Assembly: GCA_022495995.1 (NCBI GenBank)
Contig: JAFEMH010001234.1
Coordinates: forward strand, 434,001-498,000
Length of the DNA: 64,000 nt
Direction of reading: 5' to 3'
Source: Adenophora triphylla var. japonica
Lineage: Eukaryota > Streptophyta > Magnoliopsida > Asterales > Campanulaceae
Shown here: positions 22,625 through 35,167 of the stretch, in pieces
Numbering within the stretch: position 1 is the stretch's first letter
How the letters are laid out: each line of letters opens with the position of its first letter
Program-made: the position numbers and the translations under genes
Notes under the pieces: generated by a model
Databases searched by the model: none
Seen by the model: the letters and a program-made list of their open reading frames with translations, nothing else
Told to the model about the DNA's origin: nothing

Positions 22625-24765
22625 GCGAGATTGTTTGGAGGCGTCTGAACCTGAATGAGACCATCGCGAGGTACCGGAACCTGAATGGAGACTATTGTGA
22701 GGCATCTGAACCTGGGACTTCTGAAACCTTCGAGGGCGTGTGGCGCCTTAAACCGGAGTTGCTGATACTGACGAGGGCGTGTGGCGCTTCAAACCGGAGT
22801 TGCTGGAGCTTACGAGGGCGTGTGGCGCCTCAAATCGAAGTTGCGAGGATGCGCTTATCCTGAGACGAAGGCGTTCGTGCCTTGGGGTTCGGGCTTATTG
22901 CAGCTGCCGGGTTTATCCTGCTGGGGATGAGGTAGCAATGATGGGAACGGTTGTGTTAAACTGGCGTTATTAACAACTCGGAAGGATCAACGTTTCTTCT
23001 TTAGAATCCTGCTGGGGATGAGCATTCGGGCTTACCTTGATGGCCGAAGAGGGATTGTTGTGCGGGCTTACCTTGATGGCCGCTGCAGTGGGACGATCGG
23101 GCTTACGACTGGCGGCCGGGGAAGTGAACGATGGTGAAAACCACTAGAAATTTTAACGTCGGGAGACGGAGATGCAATTGGAATGTCCGGAGACATGATT
23201 GAGCGTTTGAACGTCAAACATCAACTGGGGATATAATTTAACGTCTGGAGACGAAAATGTAACTGGAATGTCCGGAGACATGATTGAGCGTTTGAATGTC
23301 AAACGTCAACTGGGAATTTAACGTCTGGAGACGGAAATGTAACTGGAATGTCCGGAGACATGATTGAGCGTTTGAATGTCAAACGTCAACTGGGAATTTA
23401 ACGTCTGGAGACGGAAATGTAACTGGAATGTCCGGAGACATGATTGAGCGTTTGAATGTCAAACGTCAACTGGGGATATAATTTAACGTCTGGAGACGGA
23501 AATGTAACTGGAATGTCCGGAGACATGATTGAGCGTTTGAATGTCAAACGTCAACTAGGAATTTAACGTCTGGAGACGGAAATGTAACTGGAATGTCCGG
23601 AGACATGATTTAGCGTTTGAATGTCAAACGTCAACTGGGGATTTAACGTCTGGAGACGAGCGTTAGTGAAAACTAACTGAGAATTTAATGTCTGGAGACG
23701 AGCGTTAGTGAAAACTAACTGGGAATTTAACGTCTGGAGACGAGCGTTAGTGAAAACTAACTGGGAATTTAACGTCTGGAGACGAGCGTTAGTGAAAACT
23801 AACTGGGAATTTAACGTCTGGAGACGAGCGTTAGTGAAAACTAACTGGGAATTTAACGTCTGGAGACGGGCGTTAGAGATGTCTAACTGAGAATTTGGAC
23901 CTCGGGAAGGAATCTCACGGGGAGATAGCGAGATGCGGAATCTCGGAAGGAATCTCACGGGGAGATGGCAAGATGCGGAATCTCAGGAAGGAATCTCACG
24001 GGGAGATTGCGAGATGCGAAATCTCGAAAAGGAGTCTCACGGGGAGATAGCAATATGCAGAATCTCAGGAAGAAATCTCACGGGGAGATTGCGAGATGCG
24101 AAATCTCGGAAAGGAGTCTCACGGGGAGATAGAAATATGCAGAATCTCAGGAAGAAATCTCACGGGGAGATTGCGAGATGCGAAATCTCGAGAAGGAATC
24201 TCACGGGGAGATAGCGAGATGTAGAATCTCGGAAAGGAATCTCACGGGGAGATAGCGAGATGCGAAATCTCGAGAAGGAATCTCACGGGGAGATGGCGAG
24301 ATGTAGGATCTCAGGAAGGAATCTCACGGGGAGATAGCGAGATGTGGAATCTCAGAAAGGGATCTCACGGGGAGATAGCGAGATGCGGAATCTCGAGAAG
24401 GAATCTCACGGGGAGATAGCGAGATGCGGAATCTCGGGAAGGAATCTCACGGGGAGATAGCGAGATGTAGAATCTCAGGAAGGAATCTCACGGGGAGATA
24501 GCGAGATGCGAAATCTCGAGAAGGAATCTCACGGGGAGATGGCGAGATGTAGGATCTCAGGAAGGAATCTCACGGGGAGATAGCGAGATGCGAAATCTCG
24601 AGAAGGAATCTCACGGGGAGATGGCGAGATGTAGGATCTCAGGAAGGAATCTCACGGGGAGATAGCGAGATGTGGAATCTCGGAAAGGGATCTCACGGGG
24701 AGATAGCGAGATGCGGAATCTCGAGAAGGAATAGCGAGATGCGGAATCTCGGGAAGGAATCTGGG
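22625..24765. repeat. Retand-style tandem-repeat block between integrase side and 3' LTR
   Basis: At least four successive repeat families: (1) about 22740-22850, three ~46-bp units with ACGAGGGCGTGTGGCGCCT; (2) 23150-23640, about six ~80-bp units with GGAATGTCCGGAGACATGAT; (3) 23640-23890, six 42-bp units with TTTAACGTCTGGAGACGAGC, which is why they also read as a 14-residue protein repeat; (4) 23890-24765, about 21 units of 41 bp with AATCTCACGGGGAGATAGCG. Families 2 and 3 share their first ~20 bases (TTTAACGTCTGGAGACG), so 3 looks derived from 2. Non-coding; ORFs here come from units that are multiples of three. Confidence 0.93.
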
Positions 24766-25387
24766 GATTATCTGTTTTCGACATATCCGGCAGCTGCGGA
24801 GCAGTGCGTCGAGTGCTCGGATGACGAGCAGGACTCGGAGTAGTCCTTTTTTACTGCTTTCTTTCTCTCTTTTTTTGTATGTATCGTCTGGAACGATTTG
24901 ATTTGAACTGTATTCGAAAAAGGCGCCCGTGGGGTGGAACCTGTACTCCGCACATTTATTCTGTGATCACCTTCTGTTATTTTTGGCAAATAAGGAAGTA
25001 GGTTAATCAAAAATAAATAAAATGAAACATGCATTAAAAATTGAACGGGTCAAAAATTAAGCCTATATGCACTGATTATTAATTATTTGCACTGTTGCAC
25101 GAGCCCGGGGCGAAAGGGATATTGACATTGGTTGAATGAAACTAGGGGCAGCACGCAGGTTTCATAAAAGGATGACATGGGAGTTGTTTGGAATTGTTTC
25201 CAATTCAGAGCAGCTGGCTGCAGAGTTGACCAAGTCAATCGGCAGAGGAGTCCCTACGACTAGGAGTGAATTTCCAGATTCTTTAAATTGCAGTTTCAGC
25301 TTTGCAATTTGTAAGAAACTGCGCATTTGCTTTTGATCAGTTTAACTGAATTCTCTCAAACTTCTTAGGCTTTCTTCACTTTCTGTC

Positions 25388-26885
25388 ATGGCTCCCTTTC
25401 CCAAGCTATCGTCTCGGATGCAAGAGCGATATTTGGACAATTTTCAGTCGTGGGTGCGGAACCACACGAGGCAGAACAAGGGGTTTTTCGAAGGCTGTTA
25501 CGGGATTAAATCTGTTTGGGCTTTAAAGGAGCTCATGCCAGATTGGGATCTTTTGAGAGCCGCGTCTCGCTTCTGGGACGTACGGAGGAATATGTACAGC
25601 TTTTCATACAACGAAGTCACTCCTACGTTCGAAGATTTCCGGGCCATTCTGGGAGGACCTGAGACGAAACAGCTAGTTCTTCCGTATGCTGGTGGCATGG
25701 CCACTGTTGAGAAGCTAGTGTCTTTGCTTGGTATCTCGACTGGAGAAGCATACGGGATGCTGATACTGGATACTGATTATGTTGACATTTCGGGACTGCC
25801 CGAAAGATTTGTCGGAGCTGAGGGGAGCGTCTTTTCGTGGGACGCGTTTGCTCTGTGTGCGATCGCTACTCTGTTCACGTTCACGTCTCTGGGTGTGTGC
25901 CATCACAACAGACCGGACTTGGTGAGGCAGTGCCGGAGCGGGGGAGACATCGTGCCGCTGGTTTTAGGCAAGACGTTCCTGGGCATAGGTCGGATGGCGA
26001 CCGGTAGCCGATACATGTGGGGAGGGAGTCCCGCTATGCTTACCATGTGGTTGAGGGAGAGACTGCAGATGATGCCTGAGGTGCCAATGTCCTGTGACGC
26101 TTGGTCCTTCTCTCGACGTCCCTACGGTGATGTGGGCGATCAGCCGAGCCGGAGCTCTGGATGGGCAGACTCCGCACGCATCACTTGCGATGGTGGGTTC
26201 CCCACTGGAAGTTACAGACTTGTCGGACCACTCAGGAGGGTCACTTGGTTGTCAGAGTGTCTGGCCGTCTCGCACATCTTTCTATATTCCATCGTTGGTT
26301 CTGCGACAGTACGGGCTGGAGCAGGTGCCATTGACGGGTTTGAGTTATGCTGCTACCTTTGAGGTGGGATATCTGCTGATGGAAGATCCTTCGACGCTAT
26401 TGCTGCTTACGTGGTGGTGGCAATACGCGTCCTTTCCTGCCAGGGTTCTCTTTCACCGGAGAGAGGGTACTGTTCTGTCGACGCAGTATCTGAACTGGTA
26501 CGAAGAGTGTATAGGGGAGACACAGATGGCTATCTTGTGGAGATGGGATGAGCTGTTGGGTGCTGGCCAACTTGATAGCTCGACTTTGAGGAGGACCGAA
26601 GCGAGAGCTAATCTTGGGGATCGGACTGGGAATGTCATGGCTGACTATGAGGCCAATGCTGATCGGGAGGCCAATCAAAGCACTGTTATGATGGCTCGAA
26701 GCGAGGCAGCTCGAGATAGAGCTAGGGAGAGGGCTGCGTTGACAGCTACAGGCTTGATGGAGGCGTCGGGAAGGGTCCCTGAGCCAGGTAGAAGGACTAC
26801 CGGAATATTTCCTGTGAAGGTGAAGAACACTTGTCGGGGAAAAGGGAAGGGGAAGAAGGATGAAGGACCAAGTATGGGAAACTAG
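25388..26885 (+). pseudogene. Antisense extra ORF of the Tat element (plant mobile domain-like), frameshifted
   Basis: It lies on the strand opposite to gag-pol, between integrase and the tandem repeats, where Retand and Grande carry antisense ORFs. The first frame starts at ATG 25388 (MAPFPKLSSRMQERYLDNFQ) and runs to 26362; WALKELMPDW, YSFSYNEVTPTFEDFRAILG and FGLE/YGLEQ-type motifs recall plant mobile domain (PMD) proteins and Tat extra ORFs (family knowledge, from memory). From between about 26090 and 26280 the sensible reading moves to the other frame (FYIPSLVLRQYGLEQVPLTG, then SYAATFEVGYLLMEDPS) and continues to TAG at 26885. Its C-terminal third is a charged Glu/Arg/Ala-rich helix-like stretch, then a basic tail (KGKGKKDE). 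Both frames together span about 500 codons, so one frameshift breaks an otherwise open gene. A candidate promoter upstream is not evident. Function is unknown. Confidence 0.7.
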
Positions 26886-27374
26886 GTTGACCTTGCTGTC
26901 CAGAGTATCCGCCCATTGTCATTTGCAGACACATTAATTGATTAATGTTTTATTGTAGTTTTGCTAGCGAGTAGCGAGTCAAGAGTTGACCGTGCTTGAA
27001 CTCATCAAATATTGTTTTAACCGTAATGAATTTGTAGGTTAAATGAAAAGAGTTTTTCGAAACACAAGCAAGTGATGCTTATTGTATTTTTTTTTGTTTT
27101 TTAGACCGAACCAATGATGGCTGCCTACGTTCCCATTTTACAATTGGACTAAGGGGCTCAGGTCACCGTAGTTCGACACTTTAGGTGAATTTGAGAAAAG
27201 CAAAGACAAAAGAAGTGCGACCCTGTTTTTTACCTGGATCATTAGCGGGAATGTATCCAATGGGTATTACTCTTTAGCACTTTTAATTTTGCGAAGGGAC
27301 GGTGTATGGGGAAGGAGAGTTGACTCGTGCTCTTCCTCAAACGAAGTATTCGGAGCTTGCTTCCATTCACGGGG

Positions 27375-28460
27375 TTAACGAAAGGGTTTCCGTCCAAGTC
27401 TCGCTAACTCATGGCTCCTCCGGAGAAGATTCTTTGTACTCACGAACCGTCCTATCCAGGTAGGCTCCCACTTTCCGAGGGGATTGGTACGCGTAGGAGG
27501 CTTTTCCTTTAGCACCAAGTCGCCTTCTCGATGTCTCGGATCTTGACTTTCTTGTCGAATGCTTGGGCCATTCTCGCTCCGGTAGGCTCGAGTGTGTTCC
27601 ATGGCTTTCAATCTGCGCTCGTCGAGTAGAGCAAGTTCGTCGTGACGCCCGTAGCCATTCGACTTCATTGATCCCGTTTTCCAAGAGGACTCGAGGGATG
27701 GAATTTCCAATTCCACGAGCAACATTGCTTCCATTCCGTAGGTAAGCGCGAACGGAGTCTCCCCGCGGCGGTTCTCGACCGATGTTCGGTATCCCTGCAG
27801 GCTAGATGTAGCTTTTCGGGCCGCTCCCGACCTCTCGGTGGTCATCTTTCCGATTATCATGGCGAGAGTCTTGTTGGCTACCTCTACCGCACCATTGGTT
27901 TGTGGTCTGTAAGGAGAAAACTTGTGACGTGTGACTACGAATTCGGTCGAGTAGTTGGTCACAATCTCCTTGAAGTGAGTCCCGTTGTCGAGATATGATC
28001 TCGTTGGGCACTCCGTATCGGCACATGATGTTCTCTCGGATGAACTCGGCCACCTTCTTAGAATTCGGTACCTTGTACGATCCGGCTTCTACCCGTTTGG
28101 TGAAGTAGTCGAATGCAACTAAAATGAACTCGTGACCATTGCTCCCGGTGGAGTGATCTTGCCGATGACGTCGATTCCCATGTGGCGAAAGGCCGTAGCG
28201 TAGTCATGCAATAGAGTTTATGTGGAGGATGTGATTGAGGTTGGAGAACCGTTGACATTTGTCGCGCCTTCGGACGAACCGGATGCGATGTTTCCATCGA
28301 TATCCAATAGTATCCCATACGGAGAATGATCTCGTGTCAATGCTCGGGCGTTCATGTGCGGACCGCGGTTCCGTTGTGAACTTCGTTCATTAGCTCGCCG
28401 GCTTTTCTTTGTTTACACACCGAAGGAGTGGCCCTTGGTGGCGCTTCTTGTACAACATAC
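27375..28460 (-). pseudogene. Tat-1 integrase
   Basis: Minus-strand integrase in several frames. 28058-28318 reads GYYWISMET... and, after frame changes, pieces of the conserved core (FATWGID-like, GHEFILVAFDYFTKWVEAG-like). 27375-27962 holds HKFSPYRPQTNGAVEVANKT and TPFALTYGMEAMLLVELEIP, the conserved end of the catalytic core in Ty3/gypsy integrases, then the C-terminal region (GDLVLK). It would insert the cDNA into host chromatin. Frameshifts between these blocks make it non-functional. Reading order (RT, RNase H, integrase) confirms Ty3/gypsy. Confidence 0.88.
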
Positions 28461-28504
28461 CCCCCGAGGAATGACGAAATGGGATGCCGGGCATTTTAAT
28501 GCCA

Positions 28505-29140
28505 TCATGTTTTGGCTTTGATCCCTTCTTTGTATTTTCCATCTTCATTTGTGAAGGAAGCTTCTCCGTTTTGGAGGTACTGGTAAATTTGATTGTACAA
28601 GGGTTCGTCGATCGTTTCCTTTTTTATTTCGATCTCACAGCAATAGGCGGGTGTTTCCCGTCTGCCTATTACGAGGGTTTTACTGCTTTTCCATCGAGAA
28701 TTTCGACAAGAGAAGCGAGGGTTGCCGGGGCATCTGCGAAGCGGTTCTGTCTCTTGGCAAATAATGAAAAGAGATGTCCTTGAACGAGCAATGAGCTCCT
28801 CCATGTACGCGTGGTACTTGAAGGCGAGAATCTACCGTCTTCCACTTGTTGGACACTTGATTGATGATCAATGCTGAGTCTCCATATACATCCGGTTACG
28901 AGATGTTGCGCTCGAGGCGGCTTCCCAGGCCACTGCACGAGCTTCGTATTCTGCTGCATTGTTGGTTGTTTCAAAATTCAGCTTGATGGCTATGGGAGTG
29001 TGCTCGTCCTTGGGATCGACAAGGAGCATTCCAATACCATTCCCCTTCTTGTTGGCTGCCCCATTGAAGAAGAGTTGCCAGCGGTTTCTTGTTGTCGAGT
29101 GAGAAGATTTCCGTCGTCGGGAATTGCGGATCGGGACCAC
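28505..29140 (-). pseudogene. Tat-1 second (plant-type) RNase H
   Basis: 29140-28930 on minus reads WQLFFNGAANKKGNGIGMLL followed by NNAAEYEA, the start of the extra RNase H domain typical of Tat-lineage elements; it lies downstream of the ordinary RNase H. The catalytic first Asp of DGAxN is Asn here (FNGAAN), one sign of decay. The rest (about 28930-28505) continues in shifted frames with FKYHAYMEEL-like sequence and PLYNQIYQYLQNGE, the linker that leads to integrase. Role in a live element: removal of the RNA strand during cDNA synthesis. Confidence 0.8.
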
Positions 29141-30690
29141 TTAGGTTCACATTGCTTGGGAAGTCGGCCGGGTGATACGCCATGACTACGCCCTTTGTTG
29201 ATTTTCTGACCATATACTTGATGTCGAACTCAGCCAGGAAGAATGACCACTTGGCTAGTCGCATTGACAGGGATGGCTTGTCAAAGAGATATCAGACGGG
29301 GTCCATTTCCTGACTGCACATTCTTATTCCTCTCAAATGATGGAGACCAGGAGCACTGAATGTGACTACATGTAGTGTTTCAGTTTCCCGACTACCCATA
29401 CCAAGGCGGTACAAGTTTTCTCTGATGCTGAGTAGCTGAGTTCACTTCCTTGAAGCTTAGAAACTACGAAGTAGATTGCATGCTCAACCTTGGAATCTTT
29501 TGTTCTTGTGCCGGCATTGCTCCGATTGGCGTGTACATTGCTTGTCGGATACGGGAGTAGTGGCTTGTCTTCATGTGGCGGAGCACGAGAATTGGGGATT
29601 CACCAAGTAGGTCTTGATTTTCTCAAAATTTGTTTGGCACTCGAGTCCCATTTGATGTCGGCATTCTTTTTCATCGGTTTGAACATGGGCTCGCGAGAGA
29701 GATTTCAAGCGGTTGATGAAGCGTGATGTCTTGAAGTCTTCCCATGAAACTCTTCCACTGTCGAAAGTGGCGGCTTCATGTCGATGATGGCCTTGATTTT
29801 CTTGGGATCGGCCGATACCTCTTTACGTAACCATGTACCCGATGTACCTTGCCGCGGCTTGGCCTTAGAAGGTGCACTTCGCGGGGTTGACCTCATGGAG
29901 TGTTTTACGAGTACGGTGAAGAACTTTCTCGAATCTGTCATGTGCTGCATGTTTGATCCTTCGGAGGTGGATGATCATGTCATCGACATATACTTGATTT
30001 CTTTATGAATCATGTCATGGAAGAGGCACATTGCGGCCGTAGTAAAGTAGCCCAGCGTTCTTCGAGGCCAGAAACGACATGGCCCAGGTGTAGCAGTATG
30101 TCCCAGCGGAGTAGTGAAACGATCTTGGCTTGATCCTCCTCGGACATCTTGATCTGGTTGTATCCAGCGAACCCGTCCACGAAGGACTTTACTTGAAATT
30201 TGCCGTGGTGTCGACTAGCATGTCGATGTTAGGCGATGGGAAATCATCTTTAGGGCGGCCTTGTTGAGATCCCGGAAATCCACACGGCATCGACCTTTCC
30301 ATTGGCCTTGGTGACCGTCACGATGTTGGAGAGCCAAGTCGGGTACTCAATCACTACTGATGAAACCAACTCGGAGCATTTTCTCAATTTCTTCTTTAAC
30401 TTGCAAGGACCACTCTGGCTTGATCTTGCACGGCTTACGTTTGACGAGGCTTGGATTCGGGATCCGGGGAATTACATGCTCTACGATCGAGGATCGAGTC
30501 TGGCATGTCTGGTATGACCGAGCGAACACGTCAACATACTCCGGAGGAGGTCTTATCGGGGCTTCTTTTACGCATCGGCGAAAGCGCCCTTGTGTCTCTT
30601 TAGGCTCTTGCGGGCGACCCCGGAGTTCACTTTGGTCATAACCTCTTCGGCGGCTTGGGCCGGTTGTCCTCTTGGTCAACTACACGCTCG
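29141..30690 (-). pseudogene. Tat-1 reverse transcriptase and first RNase H
   Basis: Minus strand, multiple frames. 30679-30347 gives the RT entry (PEYVDVFARSYQ ... IPNPSLVKRKPCKIKPEWS, then VKEEIEKMLRVGFISSD). Around 30340-30170 pieces of NIVTV-TKANGK, CRVDFRDLNKAA, DMLVDT and GFAGYNQI can be read. The catalytic box YVDD (VYVDDMI) is intact at 29979-29990. 29950-29705 gives ...KKIKAIIDMKPPLSTVEEF. The RNase H end, RLAKWSFFLAEFDIKYMVRK then KGVVMA, is at 29264-29150. Frame changes every few hundred bases abolish function. Confidence 0.88.
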
Positions 30691-31829
30691 AGAACTTCTC
30701 TAATGTATTGTTCGTTTAATGTGTACGCTTCTTTATCAATTGAATTATTAACGTCTTTTAAGTTGTTTGTTAACTTATCGGTTGTTAAAGTGGCAATGAG
30801 AGGATACTCAGAAAGGTCGAGACTTTTCATTAAGCAAGAACGGAAATACATGGTTAGCTACATTATCATGGTCCTCACGGCGTAAGGCCATTGGATGACT
30901 CGGAAGGGCTGGACTACGACAGGGCGGCTCGAGAGGGTTTGAGACCGGGTTTAGGGAGATGTGGGTGCGAGCCCGGCTTGTCTTCCGGTTACGCACAGCT
31001 TGCCCTTGGTCGGTGAAGGTTACCCAATTCTTTAGTGGCATTCTTGGATGCTTGATGAGGGTTCGGGGATCGAGAGGCTTGGCCTGGCTGTCCCAATCGT
31101 GGCAATCATCTTTGTTTTCGGAGCCCGGAGTCAATCGGGTTCGGCACCTCCATGACTTCTTCGTAAAAGACTACGTATAGCTGGTCCATTGAGATCATCT
31201 TCTATGAATTACGGTTCATACGCTTTGGAGTTCTTGTCTCGAATGTGGCCTCGGTGGTTGATTCGATCGATCTGTTTCCCATGGAGAGTACCTTGAGTTG
31301 CTCTTCCGCATGCAGGATTCCACTTGAATGTGTACTCGTCTTTGGGCTGTGGTGGCGGTCGGTCCAGTAGAGGCGTGATGTCGAGAACGCTCCCCTTATC
31401 GGATTAGCTTTGAGTCCTACGAAACGCTTGAGGTCCCGTGCTAGGCTGTTCCATCCTTTACGTAGTCTCGGTGCGACTATCCCTGCTTCTTTCTCATCTT
31501 CATCGGTTCCCTTTGTCGGTCCCCTCGGATTACTGCTTTGTCGGTTTATTTGTCGGTCCCCTCGGTTCTGGCATCGGTTCCCTTGGTGAAGTAATGAGCG
31601 AGTCGAAAGCTAAGGAGTCGGAGGTTGGGCGTGCCGTCGGAGGTTCCCCTTTTGCGGGTTCTTGCCTTGGTGCGGGCGGGCCTTTTGTCTTCCTTGATGT
31701 CGGTCGGTGTTGGCACGTAGCGAAGCCCACTGGACCGTGGTATGGTCCTTGACTTCAATGACTTGATGTTGGCCTTGTAACCTTTTGCCGAGCCCCGATC
31801 ACAGGATGAAGTTCATGAGTTTCATCATC
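30691..31829 (-). pseudogene. Tat-1 spacer between protease module A and RT
   Basis: Minus-strand decayed coding sequence, with ORF scraps such as SLDLSEYPLIATLTTDKLTN (30636-30851). This linker region in Tat polyproteins is poorly conserved, and I cannot assign a domain. Low-complexity GGTCCCCTCGGTT-type repeats occur at about 31500-31580. Confidence 0.5.
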
Positions 31830-32435
31830 TTCATGGCGGGAGGGATCTTGTCGTGAGATAGTGGAAGGTCCACGTTGCATATTTGGATCTTGGAGGTCTC
31901 GAGTGAATCCGAGTTAATGCCATGTCGTCATTATGCTTGATTTCTAACACTGGAATGTCGTTGGTCTTTGGTCCCCTCGGTGGTGGCCATGTCGCCGTAG
32001 GCGTAGTGAGCTCGTTGCCTTGCATGAACTTGAGGCGATGAAGGGTGGATGCCACGCCATTGATTTGATGCGGCCGGGGACGCCCCGGGATAGGCTGTGA
32101 AAGTGATTGGAATGTCCAACACTTGAAATTCGGTGGGAATCATCCGCTTGCCGAACCAAATATTAAGAGTAGCAACCCAGAAACGTACGGGAAGTAGAGT
32201 CATAGGCCTTGACGGTGTGGGCCGAAGGCTTCGGATCTGTGGGCTTGATGTCAAGCGGGTCCATCATCTTGGCGGGCAAGACATTCATTCCGGAACCTCC
32301 GTCTACCCGACACGCGGGGAAGGCGACGCTCGTCCCAGTGGGCCGTGATGTAGAGTGGCTCATTGTGATCGGCCCCAAATTTTGGAAGGTCCAAATGAAG
32401 GTGATAATGTTGCCATAGTGGATGTTGCCGATCAT
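31830..32435 (-). pseudogene. Tat-1 aspartic protease-like module A
   Basis: On the minus strand: AFPACRVDGGSGMNVLPA with the active-site-like DGG at 32295-32303, then VKAYDSTSRTFLG, an FQVLDIP segment and (L)GRPW followed by INGVASTLHRLKFMQGNEL. This is the order seen in retroviral-type proteases of Tat elements (D(S/G/N)GS loop, second beta-hairpin, GRPW). The catalytic Asp-Gly is present but the usual Thr/Ser after Asp is Gly, as I recall in Tat-clade relatives. Broken by frameshifts (three frames are used). It lies directly upstream of RT, the normal protease position. Confidence 0.72.
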
Positions 32436-35167
32436 CGAATGACTTCGTGCAGGGTTGCGTCACGGGGACCGTAGTACGGGCCGAGACTTTCCTCTAGCTT
32501 GAGCTTGTGAGGATATGAAGAGGTGAGCGAGAGACGAGGAAATGTTCGCACAGGTGCCTTGGTGAGTGAGGATCGGGTCCTTTTTCGCGGAACTTGCGTC
32601 TTCGGGCAGAGTGGGTTCCAGTTGTGGCTCCATCGGCTTTTTGGTGGCCTTAGGTGGTAATGCATGGATTTGACCCGATCGGGTTAGAACGGCGACATCG
32701 GGTTTGGTCCCTTACGAACAGGCCGCTACGAGGTTGAGCCATAGTTAGAGGAGGATTCCTCGTGGCATAGGGCCATATGTCTTCCCTCAACTCATTGGCT
32801 GTAGATGTATTCCGGGAGCTTCGGCGGCTTGACGGATTACGTCCCAGGATGCGCTTGGGTGCCTCCGCGGGGAGGTAGTTTACGGATTGCCGCGAGTTGT
32901 TCGAACGTCGGTACCTGAGTGGTTGCACTGGCCCGAGCGTGCGTTGCGACCCTCGGGGGAGGTTGGAGAGTTCTCGGCTCAAGCGAACGGTCTCCTTGAT
33001 CTCTTCACGGTATATCGCGTTCCTTTCCTTCTTCTTGAGCATACTCGAGGCATTGCAGGTTGGAGTGCAGCGATACTCATGGTTTGCCGGTTTTCCTCCG
33101 CTCTTGACCCGGATCAACTTTCTTGCGGCGGAGCTGCGTCGAGGATTAGTGCTGCGTCTCTTCCCATGTGAGAATAGCCGGTGCTTCTTTGAAGCTGCGT
33201 GCGGCGGTCTAGGTAAACTTCCATCGGGGAGAGTTTTCTCCTCTGTTTTATCTGAGTGGCGGAGTATGTCGGAAGAGTGAGTACACGGCTTCCCGAACAT
33301 CTGCCCGTGTATTTAGTTCTTTGTCCCGAGTTGATCGTTTACGTAAACGAATGTCGCGGTCTGTGGAATTTCCACACAGTATTTGCTCGAGACGAATTTC
33401 CATCTTCCTCTTGTTTTCAAATAGACCTTCCTCTCTAAGTTGGCATTTCAATTTGAGTGCGGAAATGATCCGTTCCCATCCTCCCAGGACCCTTGGGAGT
33501 CCGGTTTTGTTGACTTCATGCCCGGCTTGGAAGAGAATGGTTTCATCGTCTTCGTCGTCGCTTTTCACAGAGAACTTACTTTCCTCGGGGAGGCAAGCAT
33601 CGGGATTCGTTCTGCTGTGTCGTTCCATCTCCTAGGTCATCGGGACCGTTGACCACCCTCGTGTGGCAGAGGGGTTGGATGAGAACAAACGATAATCGAG
33701 GAAGTTGCCATGAGCAAAACGCCTGAGGTCGAACTGGTCTAGAGTGGCCTCTAGCTTTACATGCAGAAAGTTTGCTGTGACACTCTGGGCTCGGTCCTGT
33801 CGGTCTTTTGAGCTTGGTTTTCGTCCCGAGAGACGGCTTTCTTGAGCGGCTAGTTCCATGAGGGCCTTTCCTTGCGAGAGCTAAACATTCTCAGTAGGTG
33901 CGCGCCGTCTGACTAGTGTCCAGAACCGTGATCATATTCAAATCGCCGAATGGCGGAAACACTTGGATTACGTTAACGAAGGAAGTCGGGCTGGGACATT
34001 CCATGCGGCCTTCCTTGATCTCGATTACCAAGAAATTTGTCCATATCTTCTTGATTGACCCCACGGGGGTGTTGAATGCAATGTTGACGGTCTCGTGATC
34101 TCGCTCGATCGCCCGAGTCTATCGAGCTAGCGGTCTGCGCGGGATGTCGAATCGGGGGTCGTGACGGCCCGGGAGCGAGAATCGGCTGGAGCATGTTGAT
34201 CTTTGAGGTGGTCATTTCCTATGTCGGAAGGCGGCTACGCCTTGCGAGGAAGACCTTCACGAGATGTTTTCGGGGTGGGCTGCGGAAGCGTTCAGAGGTT
34301 GATCGACTCGTAGCGGGGTGAGGAGCTTGGTCTCCTTATGTTGCCACTTGGCCTTGGCGGTGCTTGAGGGTATAAGCTTGGCGACGGCACGGGCCGGTTG
34401 CCAGCAGGTGAGTACTCGGAAGTAATGATGAGCTACGAGCTCGCTTGGCCGGGGCCTCGTTTACCGTAGAGCGGGCGATCGTCGAGGTGACTTTGGCATT
34501 GCGAGAATCGACGATAAGGACCGGATCCTTGGCCTCATCGGGATACAGGAATAGATGATGTTGACGAAGTCATCGTCGGCCACTTGATCGAGAGGATTCT
34601 TTGTCGTGTGAACCGGTTGCTTCCAATTGTCGGATAGCGCACATGCTTGGACGTTGAGCTTGACAATTTCCATGGTATTGGAGCCTTGGTCGTAGGTGAC
34701 ATCTCTAGGCGGGTGCCGTCCTCGGCGAGCATGTGAATGCGAGAGATGCACGCAGTGCTGCCGCATCCTCGACTCAGGAGAGTCTGATTCGTCGTCATCG
34801 ACGGCTCAACCCAAACGTAGGGACGTATCGCGTCAGGGTGCGTTCTTTGGGCTGCTAGAAAAACATCATGCCCTTCGTTGGAGAAGAGGGGTGCGGCGGG
34901 TAGTTCCTCGTGGAGGACATCCCATACGACTTCCATGCATTCATCACGAGTGTGGCGGTTCTTGTTGACCTTTATCACGAAGATCTCTTCGCACAGCGGG
35001 AGCCGAGAGTTGGTTTGAAGAATGCGACGAATCTCCGATTGGAGACGGGGTTTACGTGCCCGCATCATGGCGATGTTCGGTGTTTCTTTCCAATGCGCCT
35101 CGAATGTTGGAAACGACAGTTGAACTTGATGTATCGGGCTAGCCGAGTGCACTTTGCTCGAGTACGT
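32436..35167 (-). pseudogene. Tat-1 long spacer between the two protease-like modules
   Basis: About 2.7 kb of minus-strand decayed coding sequence. Readable parts: a charged, probably coiled-coil stretch ERIISALKLKCQLREEGLFE in 33248-33628; a segment with VNIAFNTPVGS and GRMECPSP near 34000-34100; PTTKAPIPWK in 34535-35152. No family recognised. Such spacers are present in large Tat elements, but the size here reflects the duplication of the protease module. Confidence 0.5.

Noticed and set aside
23563..23958. ORF with a 14-residue protein repeat (NSQLVFTNARLQTL)
   Set aside because: Both strands are open because the 42-bp repeat unit is a multiple of three; no start context or domain.
22625..24765. 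Regular repeats resembling a CRISPR array
   Set aside because: Units are adjacent without unique spacers, lie in a plant retroelement and match the known 3' tandem repeats of Tat/Retand elements.
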